This document shows positions 1 to 7,374 of a stretch of 64,000 nt of DNA, in pieces (position 1 is the stretch's first letter; each line of letters begins with the position of its first letter). The stretch spans positions 1,302,001-1,366,000 of the forward strand of contig CAVUQC010000007.1 of NCBI GenBank assembly GCA_963743575.1, given 5' to 3'. The notes below the pieces were generated by a model, which ran no database searches, was not told the origin of the DNA, and worked only from the letters and a program-made list of their open reading frames with translations. A program made the translations under genes and the position numbers. The DNA is from DASUPK01 sp963743575 (lineage in GTDB: Bacteria; Actinomycetota; Thermoleophilia; Solirubrobacterales; 70-9).

Positions 1-2
1 CT

Positions 3-1190
3 CTCTATTACTCGGTCGGGGACATCAGCCAGCCCCCGAACGGCACCAACAACGACATCAGGCTCTACCAGCAGCCGGCGAACAACTCGAGCGCGGGGAC
101 GGAGCTGCTCCACGTCAGCGGCGCCCACGTCTTCCAGCCCTCGATCTCCCCCGACGGGACGAAGCTCTGTTACACCCTCAGTCCTGAGGCCGGGAACAGC
201 AAGAAGGCCGCCGTCGTCGCCGCGCCCCTGAGCGCGCCCGGCTCGATCACCGTCATTGCCGACGGCGCCAACATCACGGGCGACTACAACTGCACCTGGT
301 CGCCGGATGGAACGAAGATCGCGTACACCGACGACTACGCGGCCAACGGCGAGATCTACATGAGGAACTCCGACGCCACTGGCATTCCGATCGACCTGAC
401 CAACAGCGCCGGCGTGTTCGACGGGAACGCCGACTGGGCGCCGGACGGGCGCCCCCAGTGTCGGGACACGACCGTGACCACCTATGCTGGCTTCCCGGTT
501 TCGATTCCTCTCCCGTGCGCGGACACCGGGCCCGCGTACGAGCAGACGAGCGTCCGCGCGTTGACGCTCGACGGCTCGGGCCCGACGCAGGGCAGTGTCT
601 CGACCACCGACCCCCAGACCCTGCCGGCGAGCATCACCTACACACCCAATCCCGGCTTCACCGGCACTGACTCCTTCAAGGTAAGGAGCTTTGACGAGGT
701 CGCCTTCGGCGACAGGGACGGGACCCTGACCGTCCAGGTCGTGCCGGCGCCGGTGTGCGCCGGCAAAGCGTCCACCATCGTGGGCACGGCCGGGCCCGAC
801 GTGCTCACGGGCACTCCCGGCCCCGACGTGATCTCGGGCCTCGGCGGCAATGACAGGATCTCGGGCCTCGGCGGCGGCGACGTGATCTGCGGCAACGAGG
901 GCAACGACATCCTCACCGGCGCCCGCGGCAAGGACACGCTGATCGGCGGATCGGGCAACGACAAGATCAACGGCGGCGCCGCCAAGGACAAGCTCAAGGG
1001 CGAGGCCGGCAATGACGTGCTCAAGGGCGGTCCAGCCAGGGACGTGCTCAAGGGCGGTCCCGGCAACGACTTCCTGCTCGGGCAAGGAGGCAGCGACCTG
1101 CTGGTCGGCCAGGGCGGGCGCGACACTTGCTTCGGAGGCGGCGGCGGGTCCGACCGGGGACGGACCTGCGAGAGGCTGAAGGGGATCTAG
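3..1190 (+). CDS. Exported beta-propeller (PD40) / RTX calcium-binding repeat protein, 5' truncated
   Basis: The frame is open from base 3 and stops at TAG 1188-1190, so the start lies outside the window. In order it encodes TolB/PD40-type propeller blades (SPDGTK motifs near 150 and 305, APDGR near 440), an Ig/cadherin-like segment (ITYTPNPGFTGTDSF near 630-680), and about ten glycine/aspartate nonapeptides of the GGxGNDxLxG type (about 800-1130). Such RTX repeats form a calcium-binding beta-roll in secreted proteins. The C-terminus ends soon after the repeats with two Cys. No enzymatic domain is visible in the part seen, so its role (adhesin, surface or enzyme scaffold) is unknown. Family assignment is firm; function is not. 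Confidence 0.8.
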   Translation, partial: LYYSVGDISQPPNGTNNDIRLYQQPANNSSAGTELLHVSGAHVFQPSISPDGTKLCYTLSPEAGNSKKAAVVAAPLSAPGSITVIADGANITGDYNCTWSPDGTKIAYTDDYAANGEIYMRNSDATGIPIDLTNSAGVFDGNADWAPDGRPQCRDTTVTTYAGFPVSIPLPCADTGPAYEQTSVRALTLDGSGPTQGSVSTTDPQTLPASITYTPNPGFTGTDSFKVRSFDEVAFGDRDGTLTVQVVPAPVCAGKASTIVGTAGPDVLTGTPGPDVISGLGGNDRISGLGGGDVICGNEGNDILTGARGKDTLIGGSGNDKINGGAAKDKLKGEAGNDVLKGGPARDVLKGGPGNDFLLGQGGSDLLVGQGGRDTCFGGGGGSDRGRTCERLKGI

Positions 1191-1198
1191 GCCGCAGG

Positions 1199-1221
1199 GT
1201 TCGAGTCCTATCGGATGCGCT
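1199..1221 (+). repeat. Degenerate tRNA 3'-end repeat, copy 0
   Basis: This 23-bp stretch begins GTTCGAGTCC and ends GCGCT. It matches copy 1 (1444-1466) at 19 of 23 positions. It starts 8 bp after the stop of the RTX gene and has no matching 5' tRNA half. Confidence 0.5.
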
Positions 1222-1422
1222 TCTGGGGGTAGGGCCGGGCAAGTCTGCATCCCTTCGCTTGTTGTTGCGCGGCGGTTACTTGTGCCGGCGCTTACGGCCC
1301 TTCTCCGGCCCTTGGTAGAGCGGTGAAATAAGGGCAAGCCGGTCCGAACCGGTGTGACGGAACCCGCTCCGGAGGAGGGATCTTGTCTTTCGGATGCCCG
1401 CTGGGCCACCCAGAGCTACGCC

Positions 1423-1464
1423 CTACGAAACCGAAGGTCACAGGTTCGAATCCTGTCGGGCGCG
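1423..1464 (+). pseudogene. 3' half of tRNA-Arg(ACG) (copy 1 of tRNA 3'-end repeat)
   Basis: From anticodon loop to discriminator this reads as a normal tRNA-Arg: loop CTACGAA (anticodon ACG), 3' anticodon strand ACCGA, variable AGGTC, T-arm ACAGG-TTCGAAT-CCTGT, acceptor strand CGGGCGC and discriminator G. The 5' partner is missing: the anticodon strand should be TCGGT but is ACGCC, and the acceptor should be GCGCCCG but the nearest match is ATGCCCG. A cut at the anticodon loop is where many tyrosine integrases recombine, so this may be an attachment-site scar. That origin is inferred. Confidence 0.6.
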
Positions 1465-1535
1465 CTGTCGGCGAGTCAGTGCGAACTTGGGACGGGCTGC
1501 GGCGCGGCCGCCGAGGCCGAGCTTCAGGACCGGAC

Positions 1536-2687
1536 CTACGCGGGTGGCTCGGCGAGGATCGTGATCGCCGCAAGGACCAGAGCGAGTCCGCCGAAGCTGA
1601 CGTTCGCGGCCAGCTTGTCCGAGGTCCTCGCCGCCGCCAGGCATTGCAGCGCGTAGTAGACGGCGAAGGCACGTGATGCGATCACTATCAGGGTGAAGGT
1701 GGGAATGGCCCAAACCAGGAGGATCGCCACCACCCCGCTGAACAGGTAGGGCCGGACTCCCTTCATCCGGCGAGGAAAGAGCCCCTGAAGGTTGCCATGA
1801 GCGGCGAGGGTGTCGGCGGTGGCCGCACTGAATTGGCTCAGAACGGCGGTCACCACGAGGGCCACCGAGAGGAGGGGCAGGAGGCGATCGGTGATGTCGA
1901 GAAGCGTCGAGTCCGCTCCGCTGCTGCCGAGTCCCATCTCCGGTGTGGCGACGGCCACGAAGCCGATGTAGATCGACGACGAAACCAGCTGCGAGATCCG
2001 ACAGGCCCAGATCCTCGTCGGCCGGTCGTACTTGTGGCTCAGGTAGCGGACGGTCTCGAAACCCTGGACGGTAATCACGATCCCGCCGAGAACGAGAAGT
2101 ACGTTGACGATCCCCTTGTCGGGAACCGGAGGCAGATGAAGGCCGCCTCCGAGCAGGTGCCCGGCATCGGTGAGAAACAGTGCACCTCCGAGCACCGTGG
2201 TCAAGGTGAGCACTGCGATCAGCGCCACCCGCTCGAGTAGGTCGAGTCCCCCGAAGCCGCGCACGACGCCGACGGTGACGATCAGGACGAGGCCGGTTGA
2301 GGCTAGGGCGCGTTCGGCCACGGCCGAATGCCCGGCTGCGAACTCGACCACGTACTGGGACATGATGCGCAGGTAGAGGGCGACCGAGATGATGTAGGCA
2401 AGGGCGATCGCGAGATCCGAGGCCCACTCCAGCCAGCGCGTCGCGTCGTCCAAGCGGCCCTCCTCGCGACGCGGCTCGACAGCCGTAATGTTATGGCGGA
2501 TAGCGATCCCGATCAGCCAAGCGAAGGCGCAGACCCCGGTGACTCCGACCACCGAGAGCGAGCCGAGGGTCCGCTCGAGGACCGGCACGATGATCAGGAA
2601 GCCACTGCCGAAGATGGACGCGAGCGGTGGGACCGTGGCCAGGAGGGTTCGAGCGGGTAACCGCTTCAGGAAGGCGGCCACGGTCAC
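1536..2687 (-). CDS. Putative APC-superfamily-like membrane transporter
   Basis: Encodes 383 residues that are almost wholly hydrophobic, with about 10-11 predicted membrane segments joined by short loops; one longer charged loop (EPRREEGR) follows the second segment. The early glycine-rich segment (ASIFGSGFLIIVPVL) recalls helix 1 of APC-type permeases, but I see no diagnostic substrate motif, so substrate and coupling ion are unknown. A TAAAGT box on the minus strand (2691-2696) lies 9 nt before a second in-frame GTG at 2681, which may be the true start. The gene sits alone between two copies of the tRNA 3'-end repeat and is transcribed against them. It could be cargo of a decayed insertion. 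Confidence 0.6.
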   Translation of the reverse strand: MTVAAFLKRLPARTLLATVPPLASIFGSGFLIIVPVLERTLGSLSVVGVTGVCAFAWLIGIAIRHNITAVEPRREEGRLDDATRWLEWASDLAIALAYIISVALYLRIMSQYVVEFAAGHSAVAERALASTGLVLIVTVGVVRGFGGLDLLERVALIAVLTLTTVLGGALFLTDAGHLLGGGLHLPPVPDKGIVNVLLVLGGIVITVQGFETVRYLSHKYDRPTRIWACRISQLVSSSIYIGFVAVATPEMGLGSSGADSTLLDITDRLLPLLSVALVVTAVLSQFSAATADTLAAHGNLQGLFPRRMKGVRPYLFSGVVAILLVWAIPTFTLIVIASRAFAVYYALQCLAAARTSDKLAANVSFGGLALVLAAITILAEPPA

Positions 2688-2698
2688 GAGACTTTATT

Positions 2699-2756
2699 GC
2701 CCGGCCCCCCGCCTACACACGACGGGGGATAACGGGTTCGAATCCCGTCGGGCGCG
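2699..2756 (+). pseudogene. tRNA-like element lacking a D-arm (copy 2 of tRNA 3'-end repeat)
   Basis: The 3' part has a perfect T-arm (ACGGG-TTCGAAT-CCCGT, 2732-2748), acceptor strand CGGGCGC and discriminator G. Upstream, CCCCCG and CGGGGG (2706-2711 and 2723-2728) pair into a 6-bp arm, and GCCCG (2699-2703) can pair with CGGGC (2749-2753). There is no room for a D-arm. The core 2736-2758 matches copy 1 at 22 of 23 bases. An intrinsic terminator follows at once. Most likely a deletion remnant of a tRNA gene; expression is possible but unproven. Confidence 0.5.
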
Positions 2757-2767
2757 CTCTAGGGAAG

Positions 2768-2787
2768 CCTCGCTATTGCGGGGTTTT
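2768..2787 (+). terminator. Intrinsic terminator after the tRNA-like element
   Basis: CCTCGC (2768-2773) and GCGGGG (2778-2783) form a 6-bp stem with one G-U pair and loop TATT, followed by TTTT. Its place 12 bp after the tRNA 3' end is typical of tRNA genes, suggesting this copy marks an original tRNA locus. Confidence 0.6.
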
Positions 2788-2842
2788 CTGCGCCTAGAGA
2801 TTGACTATCGGTGCAGTCAATCGGCCGTCCGGGATCGGCAGC

Positions 2843-3733
2843 CTAGGCTTCGGTCGCGCCCATGCCCGCCGCCTTGCCCCGCGCGATCAGTTGGTCGGCC
2901 TGCTTCCGGCTGGCCTCGTCGATCATCTCGCCATCCAGCTGCACGGCGCCTCGGTCCCCGGCGGCGTCCAGTGCGTCCAGCACGGCGTAGGCGCGCTGCA
3001 ACTCCTCCGGTGCCGGGGAGAAGATCTCGTTGAGCGGGTCGAGCTGGCTCGGGTGGATCGCCCACTTTCCGTCGTAGCCCAGGGCGCGGGCGCTCGAGGC
3101 GGAGGACCGAAGCCCAGCTTCGTCTGAGACGTCCAGGTGCGGCCCGTCGATCGCCGTTAAGCCGGCGGCGCGAGCGTTGACGAGCACGGTCTCGCGCACC
3201 CAGTGCCAGCGGTCACCCGGATACCGGCCTTCCGGTTGACGGCCGAGCGAGGCCCCCAGATCCGCGTAGCCGACAATCATCGTCTCCAGTCGAAGACCAG
3301 CGCCGGCGATCTCGCCCACCCGGACGAGCCCGGCTGCGGTCTCAATCAGCGCCTGCAGACCGACACGAGGCCGGTCGAAGCCAGCGCCGCCCTCCGCTCC
3401 CTCGAGCAGGCGCTCGACTGCGTAGATCTGGGCAGCCGCCTCGCACTTCGGGATCACCAGGCTGCCAAGCGCGCCGCCGCCGGCCCTCGCGAGCTCGGTC
3501 ACGTCACGCTCCCACCACTCGGTGCCTGGCCCATTGACGCGAACCGCCACGGCCCGGCCGTCCCAGTCCTGGGCAATGGCAGCGCAGGCTGTGGATCGCG
3601 CCGCTTCCTTCGCGTCGGGCGTGACGGAGTCCTCGAGATCGATCACGATCTCGTCGGCTGGCAGCGACCGCGCCTTGGCGAGCATCTTCAGCGAAGAGGC
3701 GGGAACCGAGAGGCAGGAGCGGCGGGATCTCAC
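2843..3733 (-). CDS. HpcH/HpaI-CitE family acyl-CoA lyase
   Basis: Encodes about 296 residues of a CitE-type TIM-barrel lyase, which splits or joins beta-hydroxyacyl-CoAs with Mg2+ (malyl-, methylmalyl-, citramalyl-CoA). Visible hallmarks are the N-terminal SVPASSLKML strand, the IDLEDSV metal-binding Asp/Glu, VRVNG, and the C-terminal GKWAIHPSQ. I place the start at GTG 3733, not further upstream, because a TATGCT box (3742-3747) lies 8 nt before it and the protein then begins at the usual CitE N-terminus. It is divergent from the hot-dog hydratase and CoA-transferase genes, the classic partners of such lyases. The substrate cannot be fixed from sequence; beta-methylmalyl-CoA or citramalyl-CoA fit the context. 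Confidence 0.85.
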   Translation of the reverse strand: MRSRRSCLSVPASSLKMLAKARSLPADEIVIDLEDSVTPDAKEAARSTACAAIAQDWDGRAVAVRVNGPGTEWWERDVTELARAGGGALGSLVIPKCEAAAQIYAVERLLEGAEGGAGFDRPRVGLQALIETAAGLVRVGEIAGAGLRLETMIVGYADLGASLGRQPEGRYPGDRWHWVRETVLVNARAAGLTAIDGPHLDVSDEAGLRSSASSARALGYDGKWAIHPSQLDPLNEIFSPAPEELQRAYAVLDALDAAGDRGAVQLDGEMIDEASRKQADQLIARGKAAGMGATEA

Positions 3734-3741
3734 GCGTCGCG

Positions 3742-3747
3742 AGCATA
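3742..3747 (-). promoter_or_regulatory. -10 box of a leaderless transcript (CitE-like gene)
   Basis: TATGCT on the minus strand, 8 nt before GTG 3733. It fixes the likely start and lies in the divergent gap shared with the hydratase gene at 3826. Confidence 0.45.
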
Positions 3748-3825
3748 GTCTCGAATCAGCTAGCCTCACGTGCCTCGTGCCACAAGCCTCCGATCGGGAC
3801 GGCGCGGTCACGGCGAGGAGGAGAA

Positions 3826-4848
3826 TTGGAAGCGAGGCAGCGGATCGTCAGCGACGGTCCACATTTCGAGGACTTCGTGGTTGGCGACGTCTTCGACGAA
3901 GCGCCCGCGCTCACACTCACCTCCGGCCATGCGGCACTCCATCAGGCGCTGCTCGGAGACAGGTTGAGGTTGCCCCTCGACGCCGAGCTGAGCGCCGCGG
4001 TCACGGCACGGGACCAAGCCCTGGCGCATCCGAACCTGGTCTGTGACGTCGCCATCGGTCAGTCGACCGGGCCGACCCAGCGTGTTCTGGGCAACCTTTT
4101 CTACCGGGGCCTGGTGCTGCTGCAGCCAGTTCATATCGGCGACACGCTGCGAACTCAAACCGAGGTCGTCGGGTTGAAGCAGAACCGGGCCCGGGAGGAC
4201 GGCAGGGCGAGCGGACTGGTTGCACTGCGGATCCGGACGGAGAACCAGCGTGGCGAGATTGTGCTCGACTTCTGGCGCTGCCCGATGATCCCGGTGCGAG
4301 ACCCGACGGCCGAGACCGGACACGTTTACCGTTTCGAGGAGATTCCCGACGAGCTCGACTCGGAGCAGGTCGCCGCCGCCATCCCCGGCAAGTGGAGGCT
4401 CGACCTCTTCCGAGAGCGTGTCCCAGGGGCGCACTTCGCCGAACTCGAGGTAGGAGCCACATTCGAGGTCGGCGGCCGCGATACCGTGAGTTCGGCGCCG
4501 GAGTTGGCCCGACTCACCCTAAACCTCGCCAAGGCGCACACTGATCCCGGGGCGAGCGGGCATGGGCGCCGGCTCGTTTACGGCGGCCACACGATCGCCG
4601 TCGCGGCAGCGCAGGCCACCAGAGCGATTCCCAATCTGGTCACGATCGTCGCCTGGCATGGCTGCGATCACCTCGCTCCGGTGTTCGAGAACGACGTCCT
4701 AGCGACTGAACTCAGCGTCGAAGGGGCGCAACGGCTCGAGGGGGGCGGAGGTCTGGTCGACCTGCGCGCCCGGGTGCAGGCGGACCGTTTCGCGAGTAGT
4801 GAGATCGCCGAGGTTCTCGACTGGAGCTTCGTCGGATTGATGGCCTAG
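3826..4848 (+). CDS. Double hot-dog (MaoC-like) hydratase, mesaconyl-CoA hydratase-like
   Basis: Encodes 340 residues with two MaoC-like hot-dog halves: the first roughly residues 10-150, the second about 195-330 (YGGHTIAVAAAQA in the hydratase helix). Length and layout fit mesaconyl-CoA hydratase (about 340-350 aa), which interconverts mesaconyl-CoA and beta-methylmalyl-CoA, better than single-domain MaoC enzymes. Itaconyl-CoA hydratases are a second possibility. The start is TTG 3826, preceded by GAGGAGGAG with good spacing. It runs directly into the class III CoA-transferase gene and is divergent from the CitE-like lyase, so the three likely act on one acyl-CoA set. Confidence 0.75.
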   Translation: MEARQRIVSDGPHFEDFVVGDVFDEAPALTLTSGHAALHQALLGDRLRLPLDAELSAAVTARDQALAHPNLVCDVAIGQSTGPTQRVLGNLFYRGLVLLQPVHIGDTLRTQTEVVGLKQNRAREDGRASGLVALRIRTENQRGEIVLDFWRCPMIPVRDPTAETGHVYRFEEIPDELDSEQVAAAIPGKWRLDLFRERVPGAHFAELEVGATFEVGGRDTVSSAPELARLTLNLAKAHTDPGASGHGRRLVYGGHTIAVAAAQATRAIPNLVTIVAWHGCDHLAPVFENDVLATELSVEGAQRLEGGGGLVDLRARVQADRFASSEIAEVLDWSFVGLMA

Positions 4849-4869
4849 CTAGTGGAAAGGGGTCGCGAG

Positions 4870-6096
4870 ATGGGAATTCTGGACGGCATGCGAGTTGTGG
4901 AGGGCTCCGCCTTCGTGGCCGCGCCCCTGGGAGGTATGACGCTGGCGCAGCTCGGCGCCGATGTGATCCGCTTTGACCCGATCGGCGGGGGCCTCGATAA
5001 AAACCGCTGGCCAGTGACCGAAGATGGCAAGAGCCTCTTCTGGGCGGGCATGAACAAGGGCAAGCGCTCGATCCAGGTGGACCTCCGATCGCCGGCCGGC
5101 CAGGAACTCGCGACCGCCCTGATCACCGCTCCCGGTGACGAGGCCGGTCTCTTCCTGACCAACTTCCCGGCCCGGGGTTGGCTCGACTACGAGGCGCTGC
5201 AGGAGGGCCGAGAGGATCTGGTCATGGTCAGCATCAACGGCAATCACGACGGCACCTCCGCGGTGGACTACACCGTCAACCCGGCCACCGGGTTTCCGTG
5301 GGCCACCGGCCCGCGGCACCTCTCGGTTCCCTTCAACCACCTGTTGCCGGCCTGGGATGCGATCACGGGCACGCTTGCCGCGGGCGGGATGCTGGCGGCC
5401 GAACGGCACCGGACCCGGACCGGCAAGGGCCAGTTGGTCAGGGTCGCGCTCTCCGACGTCGCCTTCGCGATGGTCGGCAACCTCGGCAAGATCGCCGAGG
5501 CGCAGATCTGCCGCCGAGAGCGACCCAAGGACGGCAACTACCTATACGGGGCGTTCGGCCGGGATTTCCTGACCAAGGGGGGGCAGCGGATCATGATCGT
5601 GGCATTGACCCTGCGCCAGTGGAGGAGCCTGGTCGAGGCGACCGGTCTCGAGGAGGCCTTCGAGGCCCTCGAGCGGATGCTCGATGTTGACCTAGACAAG
5701 GAAGGGGATCGGTTCGACGCACGCGAGGTGATCGGCGCGACGCTGAAGCCATGGACCACCGCCCGCACGTTGGACGAGATCCGGGAGGTCTTCGACGCGC
5801 ACGGGGTCTGCTGGGGCCCCTACCAGACGTTCATGGAGCTCGTCGACGGAGATCCGCGCTGTTCGACCGACAACCCGATGTTCGACGAGGTCGAGCAGCC
5901 GGGGATCGGCTCCCACCTGATGGCGGGCTCGCCGCTCGAGTTCAGTCAGGTCGAGCGCGTGCCGGTGCGCCGCGCCCCACTGCTCGGCGAGCACACCGAC
6001 GAGGTGCTCGCGGAGGTCCTCGGCCTGAGCGATGCTGAGATCGGTCGTCTGCAGGAGGATGGCGTGGTCGCGACCAAGGCCGCTGTTGCCGTCTGA
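4870..6096 (+). CDS. Class III (CaiB/BaiF-family) CoA-transferase
   Basis: Encodes 408 residues of the formyl-CoA transferase fold. I chose ATG 4870 because AAAGGGG sits just upstream; a GTG at 4852 is in frame but covers that ribosome site. Features seen: MRVVEGSAFVAAPLGGMTLAQLGADVI at the N-terminus (CoA-binding Rossmann part; quoted only to show the family signature is intact up to GADVI), the catalytic-Asp region LLPAWDAITG (Asp about residue 163), and RTGKGQ. Family III enzymes move CoA between carboxylic acids; here mesaconate, succinate, malate or itaconate would fit the neighbours. It ends the trio 22 bp after the hydratase gene. Confidence 0.8.
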   Translation: MGILDGMRVVEGSAFVAAPLGGMTLAQLGADVIRFDPIGGGLDKNRWPVTEDGKSLFWAGMNKGKRSIQVDLRSPAGQELATALITAPGDEAGLFLTNFPARGWLDYEALQEGREDLVMVSINGNHDGTSAVDYTVNPATGFPWATGPRHLSVPFNHLLPAWDAITGTLAAGGMLAAERHRTRTGKGQLVRVALSDVAFAMVGNLGKIAEAQICRRERPKDGNYLYGAFGRDFLTKGGQRIMIVALTLRQWRSLVEATGLEEAFEALERMLDVDLDKEGDRFDAREVIGATLKPWTTARTLDEIREVFDAHGVCWGPYQTFMELVDGDPRCSTDNPMFDEVEQPGIGSHLMAGSPLEFSQVERVPVRRAPLLGEHTDEVLAEVLGLSDAEIGRLQEDGVVATKAAVAV

Positions 6097-6247
6097 GTCG
6101 GGAGCCGCGGGACGGGCGGTCTGGGACGGCCGGCACAAGTGGAAGGGCGAGAGCGAACCAGGAGCAGCAGCACCAGCTCCCGATGACGGCGCCAGACCAG
6201 CTTCGATGAGAGCAACAAGCGGGCAACAGACGGGACGGGGTCCAGAC

Positions 6248-6270
6248 GTTCGAATCCTGTCGGGCGCGCT
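6248..6270 (+). repeat. tRNA 3'-end repeat, copy 3
   Basis: These 23 bp are identical to 1444-1466: T-loop, 3' T-stem, acceptor strand CGGGCGC and discriminator. The 5' T-stem is already degraded (AGACG) and no other tRNA part precedes it. It closes the segment holding the lyase/hydratase/CoA-transferase genes. Confidence 0.6.
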
Positions 6271-6292
6271 CTTCGGTGCTCTGCGGGAGCGC

Positions 6293-6298
6293 TATTCT
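6293..6298 (+). promoter_or_regulatory. -10 box of a leaderless small gene
   Basis: TATTCT, 7 nt before GTG 6306, the same geometry as other leaderless starts in the window. Confidence 0.45.
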
Positions 6299-6305
6299 CG
6301 GCGCA

Positions 6306-6608
6306 GTGAGCATGGTCGGATCTCTCTTGGCTGTTTCTTCAACTGAGGAGACGCTGCCGATCCTCCTTCTGTCCGTGCTCGGCAGCGCTGTGTTCATCGG
6401 CCTCCTCCTCTGCGTGCGGCGGTTCGATGCGGAGCAGGGGGATGAGGGGGATGAGGGCGACGGACCGGGCGGTGGTGGGAGTCACCATCGGCCGGGTCCC
6501 GATCGGCCCGCCAGACCCCTCAACGTGCCGGACCCTCCGCTGGGGAAGATTCGTGCAAGTGGACCGCGGCAGACGGTGGATTCGGACAAAATGAAGGCGG
6601 CTCCTTGA
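6306..6608 (+). CDS. Small single-span membrane protein, unknown function
   Basis: Encodes about 100 residues: a short N-terminus, one hydrophobic span (about residues 15-38, LPILLLSVLGSAVFIGLLLC), then an acidic Asp/Glu/Gly stretch and a Pro/Arg-rich tail with no known domain. The GTG start at 6306 is supported by the TATTCT box 7 nt upstream. It lies between tRNA repeat copy 3 and the oxidase operon, whose promoter overlaps its last codons. I do not recognise a family. Proteins of this shape (one helix, proline-rich tail) occur in actinobacteria, but coding status here rests mainly on start geometry and the hydrophobic segment. Confidence 0.5.
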   Translation: MSMVGSLLAVSSTEETLPILLLSVLGSAVFIGLLLCVRRFDAEQGDEGDEGDGPGGGGSHHRPGPDRPARPLNVPDPPLGKIRASGPRQTVDSDKMKAAP

Positions 6609-6633
6609 CGACGTCGTAGCGCAGGTATAGGTT
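6605..6633 (+). promoter_or_regulatory. Housekeeping-type promoter of the oxidase operon
   Basis: TTGACG (6605-6610) and TAGGTT (6628-6633) are separated by 17 bp, the standard sigma-70 layout. Six bases after the -10 lies GTG 6640, in frame with the next gene, so either a leaderless start at 6640 or a 60-nt leader to ATG 6703 is possible. Confidence 0.5.
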
Positions 6634-6702
6634 TCCGAAGTGCGCTGCTCGTCCCGGTGCGGCCTGTGCCAGGAGGGCAAGTGGGAAGGAGAGCTTGGCG
6701 AG

Positions 6703-7362
6703 ATGAACTCCCTTGCTATTCGGTGGTTGGCGATCGTCGCCGGAGTCGTCGTCGTCGCACTCGCGATCGGGCTCTACGTCAACAAGCTCGTGCGCTCTCC
6801 GACTCCGGTCTCGGCGCAGCAGACCGGGCCGGCCCAGGCGCAGCTGACGTTGGGCACCACTCCCGCGGTCGGGAAGCTCGGCGGAAATCCGACCTGGGTG
6901 TCCTATCTCGTCCGCGAAGGGAATCAGTGGAAGCACACCACGACCTTCGTCGTGCCTGCCAACTCCCTGGTCAAGGTCACGGTCCTCAACTTCGATGGGG
7001 CCAGCGGCCTCCGCAACCCGTTCCTCTCCCAGGTCCAGGGAACGGTCGGCGGGACCATGCAGCTCGACGGGAAGACTGTGAAGAGCATCTCCCCTGACGA
7101 CCCCTCCCACACGTTCACGGTGCCGGAGATGGGGATCGTCGTTCCGATCAAGGGCGTTTCCGATGACGCCCCGAATCAGTGCCCGGAGATGCCGTGCTCC
7201 CTCAGCCAGGCGCACGAGACCGTGACCTTCATGATGCGAACCGGCAAGAAGGGCTGGATTCGGTGGCAATGTTTCGTACCGTGCGCGGCCGGTTTCTACA
7301 CGGGCTTCGGCGGGCCGATGCAGACGATCGGCTACATGGACGGCTTCCTGCACGTGGTCTGA
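6703..7362 (+). CDS. Membrane-anchored cupredoxin-like protein with degenerate CuA motif
   Basis: Encodes 219 residues from ATG 6703 (GGAAGGAG upstream); an in-frame GTG at 6640 would add 21. One N-terminal membrane helix (IRWLAIVAGVVVVALAIGLY) is followed by an exported beta-rich domain. Its C-terminal motif CFVPCAAGF has the CxxxC spacing of the CuA site of oxidase subunit II (CxxxCxxxHxxM), but the His and Met positions are not conserved (Phe and Gly). It opens the oxidase operon, 12 bp before coxB. It may be an electron donor, a copper-delivery protein or an extra oxidase subunit; which is unknown. Operon membership is strongly supported by spacing. Confidence 0.65.
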   Translation: MNSLAIRWLAIVAGVVVVALAIGLYVNKLVRSPTPVSAQQTGPAQAQLTLGTTPAVGKLGGNPTWVSYLVREGNQWKHTTTFVVPANSLVKVTVLNFDGASGLRNPFLSQVQGTVGGTMQLDGKTVKSISPDDPSHTFTVPEMGIVVPIKGVSDDAPNQCPEMPCSLSQAHETVTFMMRTGKKGWIRWQCFVPCAAGFYTGFGGPMQTIGYMDGFLHVV

Positions 7363-7374
7363 GCCCGAGCGACG

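Larger units (their letters stand above)
1191..1535. other. Intergenic stretch rich in tRNA fragments
   Basis: No convincing protein gene is present in these 345 bases. They hold a degenerate tRNA 3' end (1199-1221), a D-arm-like piece TTGGTAGAGCGG (1312-1323) and an exact-looking 3' half of tRNA-Arg(ACG) (1423-1464). The pieces do not assemble into one functional tRNA. I read the stretch as a decayed tRNA/integration site. Confidence 0.55.

Noticed and set aside
820..1140. Tandem repeats as a CRISPR array
   Set aside because: The 27-bp periodicity encodes RTX nonapeptides in frame; there are no unique spacers of even length.
1310..1400. Possible cobalamin-type riboswitch (GGTGAAATAAGGG ... 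GCCGGTCCGAACCGG)
   Set aside because: The B12-box and core stems do not assemble, and no suitable gene follows on the same strand; a chance match beside tRNA pieces is likelier.
1400..1470. Intact tRNA-Arg gene
   Set aside because: The 3' half is right but anticodon and acceptor 5' strands do not pair; it cannot fold as a tRNA.
1292..2427. Minus-strand frames giving GFEPVTFGF and ARQDSNL peptides (also near 6250)
   Set aside because: These peptides are the well-known reverse translations of tRNA T-arms (GGTTCGAATCC); they show where tRNA pieces lie and are not genes.
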